Source: Ceratodon purpureus
Lineage: Eukaryota; Streptophyta; Bryopsida; Pseudoditrichales; Ditrichaceae
Assembly: GCA_014871385.1 (NCBI GenBank)
Contig: CM026431.1
Coordinates: forward strand, 729,739-793,738
Direction: 5' to 3'
DNA length: 64,000 nucleotides
The notes under the pieces: model-generated
Seen by the model: the letters and a program-made list of their open reading frames with translations, nothing else
Databases searched by the model: none
What the model was told of the DNA's origin: nothing
Shown here: one piece after another, positions 19,573-30,761 of the stretch
Position numbering within the stretch: the stretch's first letter is position 1
How the letters are laid out: each line of letters opens with the position of its first letter
Translations under genes and position numbers: made by a program

Positions 19573-21307
19573 CAGTACTGTACAGTACCCGGAAAAAAAG
19601 ATACGTGAATTTTACTTATCTTCAAGTTAACCAGAGTATGGACAGTGAACTTCAAGTGAGCACTTCTCTTTCACTTTGTGAGCAATTACCTTGGGGTTTT
19701 CACTTATTTTTAGAAATAGGAGTAAGGTTGTGAAAGTAAATGGTTTGTGTCTAATTATAGAAAAATTCTATGTAAAGTAATAGTTCTCCATTGCCCTATC
19801 TAAAGTGTGTCCGCGCCTTCTTCATGCATTAACTATTATTAGGCTTCATTATGGTATAATAATGTTTTGGGCCACTGTTTAAATAAAAGATATGTATGTG
19901 ATATTGAATTGTGATTACATTGTAAGTTGTAGGGTTAACTTTTGAGATAATTGTGGATTTTAGCGTGACTTTGTTTAGTGTGTGGTATATTATTCTTGTT
20001 GAAATAAGTTTGTTTGGTGTTGTAGGTAGATTGAGTGGCATAATCTTTTGAGAAAGATGAAGACTAGATCGCTGACAGATGCTGAGAAAAGACAAGTGGT
20101 TGGAATGCACAAAGCTGGAAGCAAATGTGTGGAGATAGCAAGAGAATTAGGTATGCCTTCTTCCACCGTTTATGGTGTTATAAAGAGTTTCCAAAAACGA
20201 GGAAGTGTGAAGTCACCAAAGCCAACGGATAGGCCTCGAAAGTTTACAGAGCGGAATATGAGACAGTTAAAACGTCTCCTTAATCAAGATCGTCGTAGAC
20301 CACTCACAGAAATTACAAATGAGATGGCACGTGTTGCAAAGGTTAGTACTCGTACTGTAAGGAAGGCTTTGCATACCCTAGGTTATAGAAGTTGTGTTGC
20401 AGTTAAAAAGCCTTTTCTCAGTAAAAAAACACATGGGAGACAGGTTAGCATTTGCTAAAGAGCATAAAAACTAGACAAAGGAGGATTGGAAGAAGGTTAT
20501 TTGGACTAATGAATCATCTTTCGAAATAGGAAGGAGTTATAGACAAATTATAGTGTTGCGAAATGCTTATAAAAAATATTTAGATAAATGTCTAGTACCA
20601 ACTTTCAAGTCTGGGCATACGTTGGTGATGGTTTAGGGTTCTTTTACTGGCTTTAAGAAGGCTCCTTTAGTAATCATACCTCCAGATAAGCGAAGTGGAG
20701 TTGATTTTTTGGATCTTATTTACGATGGCGCTTTAACTCCATTTTATTTTATCTATCAACCTCACAAAGACATGTTACTTGTAGAGGATGGCGCTCCGGT
20801 CGATCGCAGCAATTTGCCAAACAAGTGGAGAGAAAAAATGGGTATAAAGAAGTTGAAGTGGCCCGCCAACTCTCCAGATGTAAATCCAATAGAGAACCTA
20901 TGGAAGATTTTTAAGATGAAGTTCATAGTACATTCCAGCCACACAATGCAAAAAGATTGGTGGAACCACTTCATAGCGTATGGGAAGAGATACCCTTAAA
21001 CCTCTTAGAAACCCTTGTTGATACCATGCCTACACGTATGAAGGAAGTAATTAGTGCAGAAGGTGGTAGTACTAGATTTTGAGTACTATATGGGAGAAAG
21101 CAAATTTTGTGTTGATTTTGGTTTTTTTTAATGTAAACAAATACTATTATTGAAATAGAATCTAAAGGCTTTCAAATGCAATTTTTTGCATTTGAATTCC
21201 ATGAATTTTCATCCTCGCATGAGCTCACCAAATTAGCTATTCAATACATTTTTCTAAAACATTTCAGAGAATCACGTATCTTTTATTCCGGGTACTGTAC
21301 AGTACAG
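19573..21307 (+). mobile_element. Tc1-like transposon, 1735 bp, TSD TA
   Basis: The two ends are inverted copies of C(A/T)GTACTGTACAGTACCCGG continuing to GATACGTGA, about 38 bp with two or three mismatches. Each end is flanked by TA (19571-19572 and 21308-21309), the Tc1/mariner target. Size, ends and the DD34E-type transposase remnant inside agree. The outermost part of each end is itself a palindrome (GTACTGTACAGTAC). Confidence 0.92.
20057..20999 (+). pseudogene. Tc1-type DD34E transposase, inactivated
   Basis: The ATG at 20057 starts an HTH region (RSLTDAEKRQVVGMHKAGSK; second HTH TEITNEMARVAKVSTRTVRK). The frame shifts in a run of seven A (20423-20429), and the protein continues in another frame as LAFAKEH, then KVIWTNESSF. 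Further on come LLVEDGAP (about 20779) and SPDVNPIENLW (about 20872), with exactly 34 residues between the second catalytic Asp and the Glu, so DD34E and not the DD39D of ordinary plant mariner elements. The first catalytic Asp is Asn. Two in-frame TAG codons (near 20473 and 20634) stand where family members have Trp. It cannot make an active enzyme. Confidence 0.88.
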
Positions 21308-21655
21308 TAGTGCTTGTGGGTGTAAAATCTAAGTTAGCATGGAGGCACTCAGCTCAGATGTAAATGAGATCATGGGAGGCTTCATTAAGTTACCAAGCAG
21401 AAAGAAAGAAAGAAATAATAGAATAGAAGCTTTAACTTCCCAAAAGCAGCGCCTGCAACAACAATAGCCACAAGGTTTTTGTGGCCAGTTTGTCTGGCAA
21501 GCATGCCACCTCGTCGCTTTACGACTCCGACTTGGCTGTCAGCTCAGCTCGACTTCTTCATATCCTCATTTATTTTTATAATATAATATGCAAGCTCCGT
21601 GCCCCGTGGCACTCCTTCACTATGCCCATTGGCCCTGCTCATTCTTCCCAAGTTT

Positions 21656-21819
21656 TTTTTTTTTTTTTTTTTTGAAGACACGTAACACCTTAATATTACT
21701 GCAAATGAGGTAACAAAACAACTGCCAAGGGAACCATCGTTCCCTGGTCTTGAGGGGTAACCAAAAATCCGAGGAACTAAAACAAAAAAACTTCTGCAGG
21801 GCGGGTGACGATCCAGTTT
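21656..21819 (-). mobile_element. Short retroposon (minus), TSD ATTCTTCCCAAGTTT
   Basis: A run of T followed by GAAGACACG, flanked by two copies of ATTCTTCCCAAGTTT (21641-21655 and 21820-21834). The 164-bp insert is a poly(A)-tailed retroposon on the minus strand: a truncated LINE or a SINE. Its start resembles the insert at 31-108. Confidence 0.8.
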
Positions 21820-22244
21820 ATTCTTCCCAAGTTTCCTCACATGTTCCGGGCATGTTCTTTCAAATGAATTAACACATTTGAGTTATTTGTAAAGGTATCC
21901 AGTCTTTTGTCCTTCTTTTTTCATGGACCAGAGCTAGTACCATTCCTCCTCCTCCTCACGGTCCCATCCCTCCAAATTTTATGAATAAAAATTTCAATCT
22001 ATCCAATATTCTATTATGGGTCTACAGTGAGATCATGCCAATCCGGTCCTTTCCAAATTACATGTCAAAAACTCAGGTTTTGATGGACTTTACAAATAAC
22101 TCTAGTATCTCACATATGGCAATTCTGTTAACCAGGATTCACATGGCCTATATCTACAACATGTTACGACGATTGTTTGCATTTCTATAAATTTTTGAGA
22201 TGCATTTCTATATTTCGATCTTTCTCTACATTGCTTTGTTTTAA

Positions 22245-23036
22245 CCTCTAAAGTTGAAAGGCCTCAAAACTGTCAAAAGTCCTTAAAAGTGGTCTTTTCA
22301 ATACAAGGTGTAATTTTTCAAGCTTGATGTATTTCGGGGGAAAATAACCATAGGATCTACTACTTTACTTGTACATATATATGTACTCAAAATCTTAGAT
22401 TCAAACTCCTTGACATTTGTAAGATCGTTATGTTCAAAGTTGAAAAAGAAGTTTTTTTCTTGTTGCAAAATAGATTTGAAGTGTTTTGTGGCCAAAAAAA
22501 TCAATTTCTAAAGTAAATTTGACTTGAGACTCTTTAGATTCTTATTCTTAGGTGGGTAAGGAATATTTCCATGCACTTTTTACCCTCATACAACCTATAA
22601 AACCTTAAAAAAAATGCTTGATTTTTTCATATGGAGGTATGCTGAAATTCAAATACAAAAGCTAGTCTATGATAGAAAAAAATGTATATAAAGAAATATT
22701 GGATTGAAAATCCAAGCGGTGAGATCATGCCTTAAAATTGTATTTACATGTACAAAAAGCAAAAACTTGAAAAAAAGTAAAATCTCAATTTTTGGTGAAA
22801 TTTTGAAGTTTTTGTGGTCGAATTAAACTTGGGAAGGTTTTGAGGATAAATGAGTATATATTGCAGTTTTGAGCAGATTTCAGCATGCCTTAGTAGTGCT
22901 TTCAAAAAAAAAAAAAAAATCTAGATTCTCCCAAAAAAAAAAATTAAGAAATCAACTTCATACGATCTATATTTAATAATTGAGAGCCCCACTTGAGTCA
23001 AATTGACCCCGGAAGGACTCATTTCGATTGTAGGGG
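22245..23036. mobile_element. TTAA-flanked element, inverted diverged copy (copy 3)
   Basis: It is bounded by TTAA (22241-22244 and 23037-23040), with CCTCTAAAG on the left and GTAGGGG on the right. Interior phrases are reverse complements of those in the copies at 12488 and 29908 (for example AAGATCGTTATGTTCAAAG, and GGATTGAAAATCCAAGCGG against CCGTTCGGATTTTTAATCC). It is 792 bp, more diverged, and has no coding sequence. Confidence 0.6.
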
Positions 23037-23040
23037 TTAA

Positions 23041-23665
23041 AATTGTCGCTCTTGAGACAACTTGCAATTTTTTGACCTTCTAGCTCAAGATTTTTGAATG
23101 TGAACAGCTGAAACTCTTTTTTAAAAAATTATTAAAAAAAAATTAAAAAAAAAAAAAAAAAGAAGAAGAAGAAGAAGAAGAAGCTAAAATCTCTGAAAAA
23201 TCAACCTTCCCCTATAGGAACATCAGAAGGTGCATCTCAACATTGTTTTTATTTTTCCAAAGCTGTGAGCTTTAAGCATGTAATTACTCAATGTCTCACA
23301 TATTTCTTAAAACAAAAAGCACAAACACTTAATCTTGTACTACATCTTACAAGTACTCTAAAAAAGTCTAAGCTCAAATTTTAACTTCAAATGGTTGATG
23401 CGTTATGATATTTGAAAAATATGTTCATCCTTATGTTTTTCAATTTTGTTTTGATAAATGTATTGACAATATACAACCTCAAGTTTTCAATTCTAAATAA
23501 ATAAATTATATACATAGATATAGAATACCTCACTTAGTTGACCTTCTATAAAAGAACATGAATATTGTTTTAATTTTCTATTTTAAAATATATCTTTCTT
23601 CCATTTGATTTTCTTTGTGCTTGTGAATAGGTTTTTATCATGTCAACTTCAAGTTCAATTAGTAT

Positions 23666-23723
<58 letters not shown>

Positions 23724-26439
23724 CATCAATTAAATTCATATTAAAATATTTCTCTAGACAAATATTAAAACCTTCTACTAAATCTAAATTTTGGTGCTAA
23801 AGTTATTGAATGATATTTATATAAAGGTTTTACAACTTCAACTCAAAATGATAAATAGTTTCACTTCAAAAGGTATTAAATTAGATTAATTTTAAAAATG
23901 ACCTCTTTTTCAAAAAAAAATAGAGAAGGAAAAGAACAAAAAGAATGAATCCAAATACTATAATATTTCAATCTTTCAATATTATATATTTTTTATTTTA
24001 TTTTATTTTATTTTTAAATTTATATATTTTATTTTTAAATTTATATATTTTATTTTTAAATTTATATATTTTATTTTTAAATTTATATATTTTATTTTTA
24101 AATTTATATATTTTATTTTCCTTATATTTATGTATTTAGATTTTAAATACAAAAATAAAATAAAATATATATTATTAGTAAAAATCAAAATCCAACTATA
24201 ACTATTAACATCTTAGAAGTGCTAATTTTAATAGACTTGTTTGTATCATGATTATATTATATAACCACATGGAGTGGTGAGTAAGGGCAGTTTGGAGCAC
24301 CTAATTGCTAAAAATCCTTGTTGCAAATTGGCCAAAAGTGCCAACCTAACTTCTTTTTACTATAGGTCTTATAAATTTTTAACCTAAATCATTTTTAGTA
24401 TATTTAGATGGATTTGTTTTTTAAATAATATAATATGCTATTCATGTACCTAAATTATACAATTGGCTTTTTGTCATTGACGAGATCATAAATATCGAAG
24501 TGGGCTGAAATGTTTTCCAACTACCGTAGAATATATTTTGGTCAAATTTCGAAGCCCGCCGAAAAATTGTACACCGTGGAATCTTTCACAACCATAATTT
24601 TATTGACTTTCCTTCCTCCAAGATATGTTGCAATGTAAAGTGCACCTTGATTGATGAGAATATGATTTTAAAATGTCATGCGATTGAAGCCTACTTCACA
24701 TTATAAGCAAGAACATGCACAAGTTGTAGAAGAGTTCTATTGAATTTATTATATGCCACATCATCTCAAATCACAAGAAAAATATGAAATTGATATAAGA
24801 AAATAATGCTTTGAAATATGGCTAGAGATCATTCAAATATCAAAGAATTTATAAAAGAACTCTTTTGATAAACTTGTTGCCACTCAAGGACATATAGGAT
24901 TCTTGTTACATGTGAAGCGTAATGTGTTGACATTCTTTTGTGATTGATGACAAGCATTTACAACTCCATGAGTGAATTATCTTCAAGCACATGTCCAATC
25001 TTGTCCTACCACTCATCCTACTTCCTATTGTAGAAGTGGGCAAGAGGGAGGTCTCTTTATTTTTCTCCATCGAGCGTAGCTCAGATGCCAAGCTTAGTTG
25101 GCTCCATTTTTTGGGCCCTCCCCATTTTGGAATCTATGGTCTTTTTTTGGTTTTTTTTTTCTAACTTTGTAGCAGAAGATCCCAAATTACACAATGGAAC
25201 TCACTTCAAGGTCAATAGGGCTCCACTCAAGCATAATAATAGGGGCAAAGATTTGTCCCATCCTTTCTAAACCTCGCCTCCAAGCCACATTCGATGGGGG
25301 ATTTCGACAATTCTACAAGAGGGTATCAATTTTTGAACTTTTGATTTGTAGACAAGTAGAAATTGCTTCATACCGATAGTACATGTATGAATGGGCTTTA
25401 TCCTTAATACATAGATAACAAGGTTGTAGACTGATAGTGGGGTCACACCAAGCCTTGAGGTAGGTTCCGCCAGCCACTCTAGCTATGTAGGCTAAACTTG
25501 GCTACAAGTGCGATGTGACCCTCCTTTGGCCATGAATCCTAGTTGAACTGTAGATGTAAATTTTCAGCATCTTCTAATATTTGAATCGGTTGCAATTGTT
25601 TATTTAATTATGTACATCAACAACTACTTGGTTAGTAAATATCATTAATTGATGTGGACACTCAAATTATATGTTATATAGTAAAATCTATGAAAGAGAT
25701 AATTAACATTTTTTGCCTATGTAATTAATTCAATACAATACAAAAATGAATTTTAAATGTGACTAACAAATAAATAAAAAATGATTATTTTAAACAATTA
25801 TTTGAAATGGAATGGAATAATGCACTACATGGCTATAAAATTTATAAGTGCCTAAAAGAAATAAGATTAATCTCAATTGTTGAATGACATTTTGAAATTT
25901 AAAATATTCTCAAAATACAATTCAAAACCCTCAAGGACGATATTGCTTAGAGGCCAACTTATAGTGTGTATTTCTAACACTTAATTAGAAGTTGAAGATG
26001 ACAATTTTTTTGGAAGACATGGTTCTTTTACAACTAATATTACACGTATTAAATGCTCCAGCTTATTTATTATATGTTATTTTTATTTTTAAAGTTCCTT
26101 TTAAATATTAATTGTTGTAAAAATACAATATTTTGACTTTCCACTCATAGATTAAAAAAGTCATTGTTGTAATAAAAATTTGTTATGGTGATTTCATTAC
26201 AATGTGGTGTTCTTAACAACTTTTAAATGTAATAGTAAAATTTAGTACATTTTTTACAAAATCATTACTTCATATTATCTAACCAGTTTCAAAACAAAAA
26301 ATTTGTAATTCTATTTTCTACACCGGCAAATGTTCTTTTTGGTGATTTTTTATCCCCTATTTCAGGGTACCTACAATTCTTATTGGGCTTAATATCAATG
26401 TAATCTTGTGGTGACGTTGGTTTTTTATCATTGCAATTA
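23041..26439. other. Intergenic, very AT-rich; no gene recognised
   Basis: It contains a GAA microsatellite (about 23158-23181), an (AT)n run (about 23667-23718) and the 21-bp tandem described separately. Elsewhere short ORFs of about 60 codons occur on both strands without recognisable motifs. Confidence 0.55.
24006..24118. repeat. 21-bp AT-rich tandem repeat
   Basis: At least five tandem copies of TTTTATTTTTAAATTTATAT plus one base. Because 21 is divisible by three, both strands show a 7-residue peptide repeat (FLNLYIL; INLKIKY), which is not evidence of a protein. Confidence 0.85.
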
Positions 26440-27420
26440 TATCTTATAAAAGTTATGTAGTCATCAACAAACAATGATTACATTTGCACCATATTTGATG
26501 TCGACATTTAGGTTTTTCAAAATCTCCCATCTATTTTGACCTTCCTTTTTAAAAATAGATGGGAGATATCAAAGGTATTTTCAATTTTGACCTTCCTGAT
26601 ACATTTATCACAAGCATATTCATCATTTTGTCTTAACAACTTTGCATTAAAAAACTTTTGAATTTGTTGCAATAAAGGATACGTTAAATATCCACTTATA
26701 TTAGGTTTTATAGTTTCAGCTTCAATGTTAATACTAGGTTTTTTTAATATTCGTCTTTACATTGGTTTTTTGAAAACCTTTGAAGATTGCATGTGCGTAG
26801 TATTGTTAGTGCCTCTAGGCACTAAAACACAAAAATCCAATCAGTTTCAATTACTATCACATATTCTTTGAAGCAATATTGTATGTACGTCGTGTCGACA
26901 CCAATACTCTACGGGAGTATTTTTTTGGGGGTTTTTTATAAAATTTAACATAGGAGTCATCAATAGCACTACATATTTGAGGCAATATTAATGAAATCCA
27001 CATATGATATCTTCCAATCTTTTGCTAGCTGAAATAACAATAAATTGTGGATATAATTTATATTTTTCTGTCAATGCATTACATAATAATATCAACTACT
27101 TTAAAATTGTAGTTTTTCCAATGCTAGATATGTTTTTAGCGTTCCAGTTTGTTCATGCATGAGATAGTTTGTGAAGAACCATTGCAAGTGCTTTTTGAAG
27201 AGGAATGACATCTCTATAATTAATGTCTCAATGTTGAATGTAAGGTTTCAAAAAGTCACAAAGCTTAACAAAGGTGATGTATTTCATATAAAAATCTCTA
27301 AACCATACTTCATCTTGCATTTCATTAACTAATAGATAAACTATTTGATTTGACGTTTTGTTGATGAATTGATCTTGGAAATGTCCACCACCGCCTTTTT
27401 GGCAAGATTTTTTTTTCTTT
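26440..27420 (-). pseudogene. PIF/Harbinger (HARBI1-like) transposase remnant
   Basis: Reading the minus strand across several frames gives the order of a HARBI1-type transposase: EVWFRDFYMKYITFVKLCDFL, YRDVIPLQKALAMVLHKLSH, SIGKTT (the recognition helix region), ILPQICSAIDDSYV (first catalytic Asp in an AID motif), NISGYLTYPLL, and RWEILKNL near VIIVC.LHNFYKI (the C-terminal LHN motif). Stops and frameshifts are frequent and the second Asp region is eroded. A Myb/SANT-like partner lies on the opposite strand to the right (28.4-29.0 kb), so the two genes were divergent. Confidence 0.7.
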
Positions 27421-28429
27421 GACCTCTCAATTTAAAAAATATATATGTTAGCCATAGCACCAAAAAAATAAAAAATGAAGACTATTGAAGATATGTTCTT
27501 TGTAAGAAACTTCAAATAACAACTCTACTTCCATATCCTATAATTTTGATAAAAAATACTAAAACTATAGGATGTTTTAAAATATGAAATTATTTTAAAA
27601 TCAAATAAACTTAACAATAAAAAAAGAATATGGAGATACAAATAATGTTTTAAAGATTGTTTGTAGAAATGTTTCAAAAATAGAAAAATTATACAAAAGA
27701 TCATTATGACATCACATTAGCATGGAGATGAAATGACATAAATTATTATTTATAAAGATAAATGAAAAAGACATGGTGTTTATAGAAAATATAGTAATTT
27801 AGAAAATCTAATTCAAAATAAAGCTTTTAAATGAAATTTTTGCTCACACATAAAAATAAAGAAAAAATAAAAGTAAATTCAAAAATTAGAATAAAAGTGC
27901 GATTAAAAGTAATTTTTTTAAAGTTATAACTAATAAGACCAAATAATTACACAATTCATTGTTGCTGATAATTTTTGATATACATATGTTATTTGTTATC
28001 ATCCTTATTTTATAAAATTAGAGAGAATATAATATTTGTTTTTACGTTTCATATTAACATCAAAAGATCATGACTAGATCTACAGGAGGTGATGGGTCTT
28101 GAGGACAAAATCCATGTCAAAACATGGAAGTCTCCGCAAATCCAAATGTTGTTCTTGGAGTTTTTATAGGGCAAGTTATGGTTAAAAGTCAAGCTGTTGC
28201 TAGTCATAAAGGGGCTTTTGTTGTGGTTTATATCCAAATTGTTGAAGATATCAATGAATACACCGCACTTGAAGAACTTGAAGGTGAAGAAGGCAACCCT
28301 TTGGACTTGCAATTTGGATTAATGAATTGACCTTTTCCGTTCTAAAAAAATATGAAAGAAATTATTTTTATAAAGATAGGCACCTTATTTTATCTAAGAA
28401 TATGTAGAAGTCATTGGTGATCATATTAA

Positions 28430-28990
28430 TGGGTTTTTTAAAGATGGATCATTTAAAGAGAAGCAAATGAAGTCCAAGATTGATTCTATGAAGAAGAGAT
28501 ATAAATTTCTCAAAAAGAAGAAATCACAGTTTGGCACTGGAACATTTGAAGCTATTTTGTGGCCACATTATGATGTTTGTGATAGACTATGTACTGTTAC
28601 TCCAAAAACAAGAGGAATCTAAGTGGTATGATGCAGGTAACTATCTAGAACTGTTGTAGTGGATACTGTAGATGGACATTTTTTGTAAATCCAAGTCAAA
28701 CGTTCAAGTAAGTACATGATTTGAATGTTGAAAAGGGAACTGATAAATAAAAAATAGAATTTCTATTGAACAAACTGAAGGTATCGAAATGAAACGAGTA
28801 TTGAAGCTGTTGATAGAAGGATTGCAACACATGCACTATCCAATCCATCCACTAGCCATAGAGTTGATGCTAATGTAACAAGCCAATAGACATTAGAGAA
28901 GCAAAAACAGCTTGAAGTTGATAAAAAAACTTTGTATTTGGCGAATGCATTGTCAGTGTTTGCTGCTTTATATGGTATAAGTAAGTAGTC
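28430..28990 (+). pseudogene. Myb/SANT (trihelix-like) protein remnant of PIF/Harbinger
   Basis: In plus-strand frames I read KEKQMKSKIDSMKKRYKFLK and later GTFEAILWPHYDVCDRLC, the layout of plant Myb/SANT-like DNA-binding domains. Near 28880-28985 the frame reads EKQKQLEVDKKTLYLANALS, a plausible C-terminal helix. Stops interrupt it. Proximity to the transposase remnant on the minus strand suggests it is the accessory DNA-binding protein of the same element. An open stretch at 28124-28330 may be part of its upstream region; I do not recognise it. Confidence 0.5.
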
Positions 28991-29903
28991 TGAGATGGAA
29001 CAAATGCAAACATAACAACATGAAAATAAAATAAAATTATTGTATGTAATTTTGTGGAAAGAATTTTTTTATATTTTGAAAAAGCTCTAAGTTGTTTTGT
29101 ATTGTTGCAGTTATTACGGATGTAGTTGAATATGTTTTGTACATAATGTTTTTTATTTTTTGAATAAAGTGAATCTAAATTAAAAAATTGTCTTATAATT
29201 GATTGAAAATAGTGATGTAAATAAGTTTTTGTGGTGGAATTTATAATGTCATTAATTTAAACCATAATCATTAGCAAAAACATGGTAGTGGAAGATCCCA
29301 AGCAGTAAACCAAAGCCATTCTCTTGGTCTACTCGCCTTTGAATAGACGCATGAAGTTCGAATATTACACTAATTTGGACCTAAAACTGCTAAGTTAGAT
29401 CCATGTTGTTATACTATGTAGACTCCCTTCACTAGATGGCTATGGCCAAGCACATTAGCTGATTGCTGGTCCACCCTCCTCCGCTGTATAAATATAGATG
29501 AAAAGTGCCTCTCATCCTCCGCCCGAAAACTAGGGCTAGTGTTTTTGGGCCACTGGAACACTTGGGGCTTCGGTGTGGCCATGGCATGAGATATCATAAA
29601 TGATTCTACTTAGGGTACTTGGGTATATTTCTAGGGAATCAAGTAACGGTTTACTAAACATTGCTATGACTACATCATAGTTTGCAAATATATGGTGGCA
29701 TTCTTGTGTGATACTACAATTGGGAATTATGTGTTCTATATAAGAACCTCTTTGATGGATTATTTTTAGATTACAACTGAATTTCTTAGCCCCTAAAATT
29801 TAAACAAATTTTGTGTCATCAAAACACTCTAAAATTGTGCATTTTTTGCAATGGAAGAAAAGTCTAAAAAACAGTTCTTACATCTGTAATTATAAGATCT
29901 TGG
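28991..29903. other. Intergenic, no feature recognised
   Basis: AT-rich sequence without a credible ORF. A TTAGCCCCTAAAATTT near 29790 resembles the TTAA-family end but has no visible partner. Confidence 0.5.
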
Positions 29904-29907
29904 TTAA

Positions 29908-30757
29908 CCCCTAAAGGACAATCTGCCACATTTGGGCTTTTTTGAAATTTGGGCATGTACCTATGAATGCAATTTATATCAGGATTTTCTGAAATTATTA
30001 TTGAAGGTGGGCCGTTTGGAGATCTTTGTATGGGTATTTTTATTTTTCAATTCCGACATTGGAATCAAAAGTTATGAAGGTTTAAGTGTCAAACGCTGCT
30101 CGTTGGGCAGCTGCTGAATTTTTCTAAGCCACTGTGAACGCAGCAAATTCTGCCCAAAACTGCCCAAAACTGCCAAAATCTGCCCAAAGACGAAACTTTG
30201 AAATTCCACCAAAAATTGAGATTTTGGTATTTTTCAAAAATAAAAATCTCTATTTATAGAGAAGTCAATAGAGCATATTCCCGCCGTTCGGATTTTTAAT
30301 CCAAATTGTTTTCATATGCTATTTTTATTGTCCAAAAACGGCCTTTGTTTGTGAATTTCAGTATACCCCCTAGCGGAAAATGATTTTTTTGGCAACTTTC
30401 CACAACTTTTTTGAAAATAATTTTCTTAAAACAATTAGCTAACTCAATCTTCTTTGACGTGCACAAAAACACCCAAAATCCATAATGCAAAAAAATGGTT
30501 TTTTGGGCCTTCAAAACTCTGCTGTCCCCTTTTTTTGCAGGGAAAAAAACTTGTTTTTCTACTTTGAACGTTACGATCTTGCAATTGGTGAAGAATGAGT
30601 GTGTGAGATTTGGTGGACATGTAGACATAGAAGTTAGCTACAAGATCTTACGGTTAGATGTTCTAAAAAAGACCCCCAGTTTGCAAAATCCACCTTGCTT
30701 TGAAGAGGGGCTGTTTTGAGGCAGTTTTGATGAAAAATACCCTCAGAACTTTAGGGG
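29908..30757. mobile_element. TTAA-flanked non-autonomous element (copy 2, best ends)
   Basis: It is flanked by perfect TTAA (29904-29907 and 30758-30761), with perfect 9-bp inverted ends CCCCTAAAG / CTTTAGGGG. The 850-bp body aligns along its length with copy 1 at 12488-13335. ORFs of about 75-110 codons on both strands are also present in altered form in copy 1 and carry no recognisable motif. Best reference copy of the family in this window. Confidence 0.75.
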
Positions 30758-30761
30758 TTAA

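Noticed and set aside
23945-24188. Short ORFs with FLNLYIL / INLKIKY repeats on both strands
   Set aside because: They are translations of a 21-bp AT-rich tandem repeat.
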